A stretch of DNA of 64,000 nt from the NCBI GenBank assembly GCA_030435675.1, contig CM059621.1:15934001-15998000 (forward strand). The letters are read 5' to 3'. This stretch comes from Steinernema hermaphroditum (taxonomy: Eukaryota; Nematoda; Chromadorea; Rhabditida; Steinernematidae). Under the pieces are notes generated by a model. The model saw only the letters and a program-made list of their open reading frames with translations, was not told where the DNA came from and made no database searches. Both the position numbers and the translations under genes were made by a program. Below, one piece after another: positions 33,997 to 43,513 of this stretch. Position 1 is the first letter of the stretch. Every line of letters starts with the position of its first letter.

Positions 33997-34832
33997 ATGC
34001 GGAGCTTCTTCGGAATGTCGCTCATCTTCGTGCTGAGCACCCTGAGCAACGCGTCTATGCCGCCGGACATTGCGAATTTGCTCGATAAACCGGTAGCGAC
34101 AACGAAAAATACGATCAGCCACACGAACTCAACTGAAGAGCCGACAACGAATCCTGCGCCGGGCACAGTTCCCTCGCTGACGCCTCCAGCAACACTAGCG
34201 ACGGCTGAGTTAACGACGATCGCTAATGTAACGACGACGACCGCTAAAGTAACGACGCCGAAGTCATCGAACATCGCTAAGGTAATGACGACGACGTCCG
34301 CAGTGAAGACGACGCATTCATCGACTTCGTCCTCGTTCGCGTCTACAGCAAAGATCAGAACCACTCCGAGCTACCTGGAGCATTCGGAAACGCATTCACC
34401 ACCAATTTGGAATACAACCAAATTAAAGCCCAGCTCGGATGGCCTCTCGCCGCTTGTCATTGTTTTGATCATCGTTGCCGTTGTCTCCCCGTTTCTGGCT
34501 ATCATAGCAGCCATCGTCTGCTGGAAGAAACAGCAGCTATGCTTCCGAGGAATTAGTTTAAATTGTAAGTTAGCGCCATTGCGAGTATGTTTCTAAATAT
34601 TGCCATTTCAGTGACCGACTTCAAGACACCACCGCCGATGAGGAACATGTTTTACAAAGAAGGGAATTTCGAGCAGCTGGGCCCCCTCACCATCAACAAG
34701 TTGTCTGTGGAAAACGACCTAGAAACAGCCGACAACGACCCACCTGTGGACAACAAGCACTTTTCCTGGGACGAGCCCGGGAACAAAGTCTTCGAGATCG
34801 GTGCTCCGGTGGAGCAAGTGGTGAACGGTTAG
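33997..34832 (+). CDS. Type I membrane mucin-like protein
   Basis: Exons 33997-34564 and 34612-34832 encode 262 residues (GTAAGT donor, CATTTCAG acceptor). A signal peptide (MRSFFGMSLIFVLSTLSNAS) starts the protein. Residues 30-145 are Thr/Ser/Pro-rich with several N-glycosylation sites (NTT, NST, NVT), as in O-glycosylated mucin-like ectodomains. A helix at about 150-174 (LVIVLIIVAVVSPFLAIIAA) spans the membrane. The cytoplasmic tail (CWKKQQLCF.., KTPPPMRNMFYKEGNFEQLG, PVDNKHFSWDEPGNKVFEIG) is conserved-looking and not low complexity. The extracellular part may be a cell-surface coat. No family is recognised. Confidence 0.75.
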
Positions 34833-34859
34833 AGCACATTTTTTTTATAAATGTGTGTC

Positions 34860-35085
34860 GAACATGGCTCCTTATCTTATACGTATTGCACATGGTGACC
34901 TCCGGCAGCTAGATCCAGCTTATTGTCGGTCTTTTCCACGTCAACTACAATGACGTCGAGCTCGTCTGTGCTTTTGAAGTGCCAGGACCGAACCACTGCA
35001 TCATTTTCGCTCCATAGCTTCGCTAAAAATCACACCCACAACCCGGTATATAAACTCTTCCTCTTACCGGAATTCACTGCGGTTC
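34860..35085. promoter_or_regulatory. Upstream region with TATA box of the cathepsin locus
   Basis: A TATATAAA occurs at 35047-35053, 33-40 bases before the ATG at 35086. Its position is right for a core promoter of the cathepsin-like locus, if that is transcribed. Confidence 0.35.
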
Positions 35086-35800
35086 ATGATGACGCTCCGT
35101 GGTTATCGAGCTGTCGTACTTCTTGTCCTTTGCTTCCTCGAAGTGAACGGATCTCGCTATGGTGGATATCGGAAGTCGTTCCACTTCGAAGCTGTTTCTC
35201 GGTAAGACCCCCACAGCTATGGCCATAAAGTCTCCTTCCATACAGCTCCAATCCTCGTGCCTACGAACTTAATAACTTCGCCGAAGAGCTGCCACAAGAG
35301 TGGGATTGGCGTGCAACCCGTTCAACCGCTGTGGAACCTGCTGGGGCACTCACTGCGGCCCCGTCAAGAACTACACACTCTACAGAGTCAAAGACTTCGG
35401 ACGCGTCTTCGGATATGACAGAATGAAGGCTGAAATCTACCATCACGGTCCTATCGCCTGCTCCATCCACGCTACCGACAAATTTGACCAGTATACTGGC
35501 GGAGTGTACAGTGAGGTATTTGAAATGGCTATGACGAGGAGCAACCGATCGTTCGCTTTTTAGAAGAAGTGGTTCTTTTACGCGAATCACCTTATCTCGG
35601 TGGCTGGTTGGGGCGTCGACGAGAACGGCGTCGAATTCTGGATCGGGCGGAACAGTTGGGGAACGGCCTGGGGAGAAGACGGCTGGTTCCGCATCGTCAC
35701 CTCAAAGTACAGACCGCAGACGGAACTTGAGGACAGCAACGGCACCACTTACAACTTGCTCATCGAGGATGACTGCGTCTGGGCCGATCCTGATGCTTAA
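35086..35800 (+). pseudogene. Cathepsin Z-like cysteine protease copy with its centre deleted
   Basis: Exon 1 (35086-35201) has a signal peptide (MMTLRGYRAVVLLVLCFLEV). Exon 2 from 35246 reads SNPRAYELNNFAEELPQEWD and WR, the start of mature cathepsin Z. At 35314 it joins directly, in another frame, to CNPFNRCGTCWGTHCGPVKN, which lies about 100 residues further on in the family. After GGVYSE an intron (GTATTT..TTTTTAG) leads to [38 protein letters not shown] and a normal end with ADPDA. The His (NHLI) and Asn (RNSW) of the triad are there. The catalytic Cys, the oxyanion Gln and the HIP-type insertion near the Cys are gone, and the frame breaks at the join. No working protease can be made unless the sequence is misassembled here. 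Confidence 0.85.
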
Positions 35801-36002
35801 AGGGAATTTCCTGTCTATGGATCAAGCTTCACAACATCCCTAATTAAATTGCATCCTTTCGTTTGCCACTACTTACAACTTACAAGCGACAAAACTAAAT
35901 ACCATAAGTAGTGTATTAAACACTCACAAGCCTTCGTAAACGGCGTGTACCACTGATTTCAAACTGTCAATTAAAAGCACATCCTTTATTATAACCACAA
36001 GT
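35801..36002. terminator. Converging 3' ends
   Basis: The minus-strand gene ending at 36003 has an AATAAA on its own strand at 35990-35985. The cathepsin copy ends at 35800 on the plus strand. No other feature is seen. Confidence 0.5.
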
Positions 36003-37477
36003 CTATTGCGAACGATCTGCGCTCTCGCTGAGCACTGCGATCCAATCCAGCACGCGATCCATGTCAACGAACATCGAATCGATTTTGTTCTCGAAATCCG
36101 ATACTCCGGGAATGAGTTGATGACCCGCCAGTGTCTTCAGCCCCTTAAGGGTAGCTTCTACACGATGAACAGAATCTTCGCAAGCATCAAGCGCCTCATC
36201 GAGATCCTTTCTTTGTATATCACCCTAAATGTTGCGGTATAAATCTCTCTCGTCTTATTTCTCTCCAACCTTGTTTCTAGGGCTGGGCATCTCAACGCTC
36301 GTTTCCGTCGACAGCTTCCCGGGAGATGGTACGTTGCACTTTTTAGTTTCCTCTTTTTCCAACACTTTGGACTGGAATGAAGAAAAGGAGTTGATTGAGG
36401 GCAACGACATGCGATCGTTTTCCCTAAACAAACTCGTTATCACCGGTCACAAAAAAAAACAATTGATGACTTACAGTCCTTTTGACACTTTCGGACCGAG
36501 GAATAAATTCGAAGCATTCTTCTCCCTGAAATCAACACTGATTCATCATCTACATATTATCAAAAAGCATTACTTGGAGTACGACGATTCATCTCCTTGA
36601 ATATTCATTTTCGCTTGAAGAGGGCACCTGGCCGAAATCTGGGACACGCTCTCCGACATGGTGCTGTGTGAGTTCTGATTTCTCGTGATTTGATGAGCGC
36701 CCTAAGTTCAAATTGCAAATCGTCGACCATATTTAACTTACCATTCGTCGCTTCGCCAAAAGAAGCGCACCCTTTGATTTCGCAAGCGGCTGCGGAGCGC
36801 CATCGCGAGGCTTCGTCTCCTTGTATTTCCAACGAGTAATCATTCGACCACCATGCATCACGGAAAACACGTGAAGCGACTCCGATGGATAGCTGGGATC
36901 CGCATTCTTCGTGTTTCGATTGAAAGCGGTGACCTTAAAAACGTATGCATTTTTTCCCACATAGCCCTCGACGATCGGCGTACCCGCGGCATCTTGGAAA
37001 ACTTTCCCTTTCTCGGCGTCAATGGCCTATCCTTCCTCTTGAACAACTTCGACGTGACAGGAAGTGACTGCAGTGACTGAACCGTCTGCTGCGGTTTCTT
37101 CATCATTTTTATCTAAGCACATGATGTAAATCGGTTACAAGGAGAGAACGTACGGCTGGAGTTCGAGCTGCAGATGGTGCTTTCTTCACTCGAGTCTTCG
37201 ATTTGGCACTAGGCGTCGATCGACGAGCCCTCTTCGACGATTTGCTACGCAATCGCTGTTTAAGCTTCTTGCTTTGAGTAGCTGAGCTGGTCTGACGATG
37301 CGCAGAAAAAGCAGTACGAGAAGGAGAACATTGCAATGGCTTCCTCTTCTTCTTCTTGTTCTTCTTCTTGCAGCAACTGATTTTGCTTCCGCTGCTCGTT
37401 GGCGCCCCAGCGACCTTCCTCGACTTCGACTTCAACTTTGCCCTTTTGGCTTCCTCGCGTGATACATCCGCCGTCAT
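36003..37477 (-). CDS. Uncharacterised basic/coiled-coil protein, about 369 residues
   Basis: Proposed exons are 37477-37154, 37026-36742, 36701-36628, 36525-36475, 36423-36270 and 36224-36003, all in phase. Exon 1 is very basic and Ser-rich (SKISCCKKKNKKKKRKP, then KQRLRSKSSKRARRSTPSAK), like a nuclear signal. Exon 2 (AIDAEKGKVFQDAAGTPIVE, GYVGKNAYVFKVTAFNRN..) looks globular. The end (SESVSQISAREKNASNLF.., RKDLDEALDACEDSVHRVEA, FENKIDSMFVDMDRVLDWIA) is a coiled coil. The exon 2 start is unsure: I used a weak GGATAG acceptor. A better acceptor at 37113 opens a coding-like stretch (NDEETAADGSVTAV..) that is out of phase and hits TAG at 37030-37028. A start at the ATG 36659 would give a separate 152-residue protein. 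No known family. Confidence 0.55.
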
Positions 37478-37694
37478 TTTGGAGACGACCGCACGTGGTG
37501 ACCAAAAACGTCGACTGACCGCTCGAATGGGAAATGAGTGACGAAGGTCCGTCTAGACTAGGCGAAAGTTCATGCAAACAGTCACTTTGCTGAGGAGAAG
37601 CCAATAGGTCGGTTGCAGCAAAATAAATTACATTCACATAATATTCGAATATCCATCAAATAGACAGCTCTAGGGCAGTGCATAACATCAGTTC

Positions 37695-38511
37695 TTAATT
37701 GAAATCATAAATGGGGAACTGCTCGAGCTTTCCACTGTCGATCCAGAAATACGAGTGGCGACGGCAAATGCGGATCAGTGTTGGAAGGGAGCCGAATGTC
37801 ATCGCCTCGGGTTCACGTCCGCCACAGTCAACGCGATACGTGTTGCCGCCTCCGTAGACACATTCGGACTTTTCGATGACGATGGGAAAGTGCATTAACT
37901 TGTTTTCGCTGCTGTTGTAGACGATTGTGAGTGGAGGAGTTGTCATGCGGTACACTTCATCGCGAGTGGGAGTGCGGAAGTATACGCGAAAATCACCGGG
38001 CTTCGCCACCCATTGTTCGGCCTGAAATCAGAGAGCATAAAACTCTTCGCAGGAAATTTTACTGTTTTCTCAACTTTTAACAATGTCGGAAATGTAGTAC
38101 TACATCACAAGATTTCCACAAAGCCCAAGGAGCTGAGCAACCCAGAATTATAAAAAGCAAATATGTGTCATAGTCCCTCTTCCATCTGTGTTTTACTAAC
38201 CTCCGCCGCGGTCATGGCGCCAATATAGTAATTATTGATCTCCTCCATATCGCGCATCGACAGCTCCTCGACTTCATCGCTGACTGCCGATGTCAGTTCG
38301 GCACTACTGGCAGACGTCGTTTCAAATTCACTCTGAAATATTACCCTGATTATTCGATGAAATCTGCACAAAAACGTACGATGCTCGATTCGAAATCAAC
38401 AGAAGTGTTCGTGGACGGCGCCATCGTTTCAAAAACGTCGGACATGGTAGCGAAGGCCGAGGACGCGCTGCCAAACGACGACAACGGCTCTTCAAAGCTT
38501 CCTTCGCTCAT
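37695..38511 (-). CDS. Small SH2-domain protein
   Basis: Exons 38511-38380, 38332-38201 and 38021-37695 encode 196 residues (donors GTACGT and GTTAGT; acceptors TTTCAG; phase 0). Residues 1-70 are Ser/acidic (MSEGSFEEPLSSFGSASSAF..) without a domain. The SH2 domain starts at about 78: NNYYIGAMTAAEAEQWVAKP, then GDFRVYFRTPTRDEVYRM. The Arg in FRVYF corresponds to the phosphotyrosine-binding FLVR Arg. After this come LTIVYN, LMHFPI, YRVDCG, FGSLPTLIRICRR and HSYFW. It has no kinase domain, so it would act as an adaptor that binds phosphotyrosine. Its neighbours on the same strand are pfd-2 upstream and the 369-residue gene downstream. Confidence 0.85.
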
Positions 38512-38822
38512 TTTGGACGGCGAAGATCGACAATTCGTCTTGTGAGGAACGCACCGATGCAATCGAGGAGTTCGACGCAAAGTGAATGAGAGAGCGTACT
38601 GGGCAACAGAGGTCTGTCTGTAGACGCGACACCGTCCCGAATTGTTTGTAAATGTCAGGCTTTCAATTTTGCAAGACTGTGGGAATCTTGTTTTGGAACA
38701 TTTCTAGCTCAGCGGCCGGTCGATAAGGCGATCAGTGCCACTGGATACAATGGGACGCTGCTGCATCGACTTTACTAAACACAACATTAACAAATAAAAA
38801 CAAAGCGGGATCTCCATGGGAA

Positions 38823-39270
38823 TCACTTCTGCGCAGGGGCAGCGTTCGCCTGTTGTCGGGCCAATGCCTCTTCTTGGGAGAGGAAACGGATGTTGTGCTC
38901 TCTCCGATATACTTCGATTTCCACGCCTTTCTCCACTAATTCCCGCCTCTTCAGTTGCTTCTGTTCTTTTTGCTGAAAAGGTGCACATAGGTCAGCTGCG
39001 AGGAGATCAGTTTACAGTCTGCACGATTTTCTCCATAAGAGGCACCAATTCGGCGGCAGTAAAACATATCAGTGTGCCAGAGACTTCGCGATAGCATTTG
39101 CGTTCCGGCTCGAACTCCTTGATGACGGTCAACACGTTTTCGTACTCGCGGATCTCGGTATCTAGCGAGGACATCAGCTGTGAGATTAGCTGTTGTTGCT
39201 TGCGCAGCTTCTGGAAGTGCTCGACGACCGTGCGTTGTGCCTCTTCTTCGTTGACATCTTTGTTGGCCAT
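38823..39270 (-). CDS. pfd-2: Prefoldin subunit 2
   Basis: Exons 39270-39016 and 38972-38823 encode 134 residues (GTAAAC donor, CTTTTCAG acceptor, phase 0). The N-terminal helix (EAQRTVVEHFQKLRKQQQLI) and SSLDTEIREYENVLTVIKEF, then the conserved EPERKCYREVSGTLI..TAAEL of beta-type prefoldins, and a C-terminal helix (KEQKQLKRRELVEKGVEIEV) match the family in order and length. Prefoldin is a six-subunit cytosolic chaperone that hands actin and tubulin to CCT. CTTTACAG directly precedes the ATG at 39271, so the mRNA is probably trans-spliced. The tail (EALARQQANAAPAQK) is variable in the family. Confidence 0.92.
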
Positions 39271-39670
39271 CTGTAAAGCGAACTGTGAAGACTGCTGACG
39301 ACTCGCTACACACAAGAAGCGGCAATGGAAAATCTATACGCAAAGAAAAGCAAACTGATGGAACAACAGCACATGATTCTACTTTAATAAGTAGTCGTAA
39401 TATCAAGACAAAAAGAAGACAAAAAGAAGAAAAAAAAGAAGAAAATCGAAAACACGGAGCGCAACTTCTGAATGTACCACGTTTCTGAGCGGGTGTGCGT
39501 GAATTCACAATTAACGCATACGGTAACGTGCATCTCACGCTCGGCTGGAAATGAAGAAATCCGGCTGCTGCGAGCAGTGTTCCGAGTGTTTTCTGGAACG
39601 TTGTTTTTGGCTTTTTTCTCCTGGTTGTTTGTGAAGGTTCACTGGTGGAGGTGATTGATTCCAAGCGGAG
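39271..39670. other. Spacer between pfd-2 and a duplicated PTP fragment
   Basis: It is the upstream region of pfd-2. It contains an A/G-rich stretch with repeated AAAAAGAAGA (39405-39445). No gene is supported. Confidence 0.4.
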
Positions 39671-40090
39671 CCTACAGCTGGAGTATTTCTTGTTCTCCTC
39701 GTCGCATTTCTAGTGCGTTTTGTGCCTCCAGATCGCTTTGTATTCACAGTTCGCGGCTTCACAATTACCGTCAAAGCCACAGTTTTCTCTTTCTCCTTAT
39801 CGACAGTGGCAAGCGGCACTGAACCCTGTGTCGACTGCGCTGATTTCGTTTTCATCATTGCTATGGCGGTTTTGTAAGCGGCCAAAATGGCTGACGGCGG
39901 CTGATAGTTGGCGGGAACGATAGTGGCTAGTCGAATCAAGGGATCTTGTGGAATCTTCGTCAGCTGCAGGCTATAGGACTCTTAGTCTTGGCAGAAGTTC
40001 TTATTTGCGGAGTAGTCAACATGTGGCGACACGCAGCATAATGACATAGTGGGTGAAAAGGTTTTGATCCTCGGTTTGAACAGCCTGGTC
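39671..40090 (-). pseudogene. Inverted duplicate of PTP gene exon 5
   Basis: This is the reverse-strand copy of 42308-42733, with few substitutions, a deletion of about 8-10 bases near 40020 (after GTGTCGCCAC) and a new in-frame stop (TAC to TAA in the codon before GAG). It carries the end of exon 5 and the first bases of the following intron (GTAGG), so it was copied at DNA level, not from mRNA. It includes the region PANYQPPSAILAAYKTAIAM and the basic stretch KRSGGTKRTRNATRRTRNT. It lacks the catalytic motifs. Confidence 0.85.
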
Positions 40091-40195
40091 TGCGAACTTC
40101 TATTTGATTGTCGGTCCATATTTGTTTTTTGGTTCTCTTTGATTCCATGATGTATCTGACATGCTTATCATACATTTAACGATGTTAATTTTAGC

Positions 40196-40891
40196 ATGAG
40201 CAACTGGACCGACAAGCGATCGCTTGAGGAGAAGCTTGGGTCGTTTTTCAGCGGCTACAACGCCACCCATGATGCATCGGCCTGTTTGGTGGGATGATAT
40301 AGTTCTGGTGCCTATACTGACTTCCCTGTTTATAGCTTGAGGAAGCTATGAATGTGATGTTGCCGCCGGATGACGATGACGATTGGGATCTTGAGGAGAA
40401 GGAAGAGTCACATCCAGAACCGCAAGTGAGAAAAAATTTGCCCGCCGTGGCCGTCAATGAAGTGGTCAAAGAAGCCGAAGAAACTGTTGTGGAGCCCAAT
40501 AATTGCTGTCACATGGACACAAGCCAGGTTGGTCGTGATTTGTGGCCTTATCTGACGGATTTACTTCCAGAGTGGCGCTCCGTCGTTCTGTGGGTCATTC
40601 GAGTTCCTGGTGCTATTGACCAGCTACGAAGGCTGCCTCCAGCACATCGATCCACTGCTTCGTAAGCGCATTGAAGAGCTCGTCTACCGTGGGAGAGAAG
40701 AAGTATGCGTGCAGTTGTAGCTAGAGTTCCTCAAGTTGTTCCCATTTCAGAAAAATAGCGACCACGCCCGTTTCATGTGCAAGGTTCTTAACGACGAGAA
40801 TCTCCGCCAGCGTCTGCTCCAGCAGCTGTCGCCAAGGGCGCGGAATGAATTCTTCGAACGACTCTTTGACCACTACAAGCACCAGCAGTGA
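40196..40891 (+). CDS. Uncharacterised 185-residue protein, four exons
   Basis: Exons 40196-40288, 40336-40527, 40571-40702 and 40751-40891 join in phase 0 at each intron (donors GTGGGA, GTTGGT and GTATGC; acceptors TTATAG, TTCCAG and TTTCAG). The ATG follows a TTTTAG acceptor at 40194. The middle is acidic (MLPPDDDDDWDLEEKEESHP). The C-terminal half is helical with a conserved look: GSFEFLVLLTSYEGCLQHID, PLLRKRIEELVYRGREE, MCKVLNDENLRQRLLQQLSP and NEFFERLFDHYKHQQ. No domain is recognised. It sits between the duplicated PTP fragment and the PTP gene and may share their control region. Confidence 0.75.
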
Positions 40892-41250
40892 AGCGTGTCA
40901 TATATTTTATTGCTCTTTTTGTAATGTTTGGTGATCATGTTTAAAGAATTTGTGTCATTGTCTTTGTTTGTGTATATGTGGTGATATCCCTCTTTATCTC
41001 GATGAATGAAATCGGGCGGCTAGGTGACCTTTAAGGCGCTGTGAGAGCGGAAGACCGCTCGGTCGAATGTCATTATCGCTAAGGGGCGGTCGGACCATAG
41101 TAGTGTCTGCGAAGGTCCCAAAGTAGACTGAAGACAGTTTGGATGACCCTAGAGGGCTGCAACGCAATACTGTCTAGATAGTCTTTGAAAGCCGGTCGTG
41201 GCGAACAACCGCTCAGTCGATTGTCATTCTTGATTGCGGAAGGTCGGGCC
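40892..41250. other. Upstream region of the PTP gene
   Basis: No gene is supported. A GCGGTCGGACCATAG-like word near 41086 recurs just before the ATG (GGAAGGTCGGGCCATGG, 41238-41254). Confidence 0.4.
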
Positions 41251-43513
41251 ATGGCGAAGTCCTTGCCTTCGGTCATGGCCGCGCATTTTGCAGGGAGCGG
41301 TGGTGCTGCTTTCCGACAGTTCTGCAACGACGTCTCCACGATCGGACTTGCTGGACTCCGCGAGCAGTTCGCCGAGCTGAAGAGCTACCAACCGAGTGAT
41401 CCGGCGCGCAACGCCTTCGACGCTAACTCGTCGAAGAATCGATACAAAGGTGTGCGGTTTTTCCATAATTCGCTTTGGACGTATGGTTTCGTTGCAGATG
41501 TGATTTGCTTAGACAGTTCTCGTATTGTGCTGAAACCTTCGCCACAGGATGGGCAACAGGGCGACTACATTCATGCCAACGTTGTACGCTTTGACGTACT
41601 CCAGTATCACTACGTTTGTGCTCAGGTTTGTTACGGTTATGCTGTCAATGTACCTTCCTTTTTAGGGACCTCTCGATACTACAGTCGCTGACTTTTGGCG
41701 TATGATATGGCAGGAGAAGGTCGTTCACATCTTTATGCTTTGCCGATGCGAAGAACTGGGCAAATCGAAGTGTTCACAGTACTGGCCGAAACAGGAAGGT
41801 GCTACTATGGTCTGTGGAGGTTTCGTGATCCGTAACGAAAAAATCCACTACCCGGATAAGAACATCATTGGCACGAATATGTCTGTAACATGTAATTTGA
41901 CCATATAATTTTTGCAATTTTATTAGTAGTTTGTTTAGATCAAGGTGAGACACGCGGCATCGACCATAGACAGTGGGTCACATGGCCGGACAAGACTGTA
42001 CCTCGAACGCTCGACACGGTATTCAAGTTGTTGTCTCTGATCCGCGATCGGAAGACGCCAACGCTTGTACATTGTTCGGCTGGGATTGGCAGAACAGGAA
42101 CACTCGTGTCCATCGATGTTCTTTATCGGTAAGAGAGGTGTTTGGGATTGTAGATAGCGTTAGCAGAATATTATGCTTTCATGCTGGCTTTCAAAGCTTG
42201 TGGAATCAAACAAAAGACATGTTAATATCTGTTAATTCTTTAGGTATCTGATGATGAACAAGCCGATGTCCCTGAAGACCATCGTCGAAAACCTTCGGAA
42301 TCAACGTGGCCAGGCTGTTCAAACCGAGGATCAATACCTTTTCATCCACTATGTCATTATGCAGCGTGTCGCCACCCGTGGCTTTGTTGACTACTCTGCG
42401 GTCAAGAACTTCTGCCAAGACTACGAGTCCTATATCCTGCAGCTGACGAAGATTCCACAAGATCCCTTGATTCGACTACCCACTATCGTTCCCGCCAATT
42501 ATCAGCCGCCGTCAGCCATTTTGGCGGCTTACAAAACCGCCATAGCAACGATGAAAACGAAATCAGCGCAGTCGACACAGGGTTCAGTGCCGCTTGCCAC
42601 TGTCGATAAGGAGAAAGAGAAAACTGTGGCTTTGACGGTAATTGTGAAGCCGCGAACTGTGAAGACAAAGCGATCTGGAGGCACAAAACGCACTAGAAAT
42701 GCGACGAGGAGAACAAGAAATACTCCAGCTGTAGGTTTTCGCACTATTCCGTTTCTTCATGTCCAACCTTCTGCAGAAATCGACCAAGCTGCAGCCGGAT
42801 CCTGCATGCCCTGCACGGTCATCCAGCGAGCCTATCAACAATGGCGATGATAACGAAACCAAGAAAACGGAAGGAGAGTTGCCTTTGGTTGATGCTAATA
42901 AAAAACGTTGGTTGGCTATGATTGCATCACTTGAATTTAAGAGGTGGCTTTTTCAGTGTGCCGGGAGATTAAGCCAGCATCAAAGCCGAAGACCACAGAA
43001 AAGCCGACTGCAGATACGGGTCTGGGAACTGCTCGGAGTGAATCGTCTGACGACACATCCCCTTCGGTTGGCGATGCAAAGGAGAGCGGCGCGGCAGCCA
43101 AAGCGAAGGATGGTGAGTTGAACCACTTTTGAACAGTTTCCATGAGATTGTTCCAGTACCCGCAAAGCTTACTCCGGTTCCAGCGAAAGAAATTGAACCC
43201 GACTACGAGGAACCTGAGTCCGTTTTTGTAGAATATACATTGGCCCGAGAATCAGCCAAAGAAACATTGGCAATGTCAGCTCCCGAAAGGGAGGAAGCGA
43301 AGGCCGCGGGTGTCGATTCCCTTCTTTTGGAACCGCCGGTGATGGAGAACGGTAGGAAGAACTCAAAAGAGTATACAGAGTTAAATCGGTACTTGGCCCT
43401 GCAGGTGAGATTAGGATATTGTTGCAAAAGTGAACTTATTAATGCGGATTATTTTTTAGCAAAAATTCGCTGAACACGAACGGAAAACAGCAGCAGAGAA
43501 TCGCAAATCATAA
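41251..43513 (+). CDS. Protein tyrosine phosphatase, classical type, with long basic/acidic tail
   Basis: Nine exons (41251-41449, 41498-41625, 41666-41891, 41939-42128, 42244-42730, 42777-42906, 42957-43112, 43157-43404, 43460-43513) encode 605 residues, all phases consistent. Catalytic motifs are complete: KNRYKD (62-67), DYIHAN (near 88), DFWRMIW, WPD (200-202, general acid Asp202), HCSAGIGRTG (Cys230, Arg236) and the Q-loop QTEDQYLF. The enzyme removes phosphate from tyrosine in proteins. No signal peptide or membrane helix is seen, so it is cytosolic. The tail from about 330 is rich in Lys/Arg (KRSGGTKRTRNATRRTRNT), then Lys/Thr/Ser, then Glu (YTLARESAKETLAMSAPERE). Single-domain PTPs of this type are very numerous in nematodes and many are sperm-enriched, which is family knowledge, not seen here. 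Confidence 0.92.

Noticed and set aside
36229..36600. Plus-strand frame of 123 codons
   Set aside because: It is the shadow of the phased minus-strand exons at 36003-36525, which have splice sites and coding features.
37260..37637. Minus frame of 125 codons with a Glu-rich stretch
   Set aside because: Shadow of the Lys-rich exon 37477-37154 in another frame.
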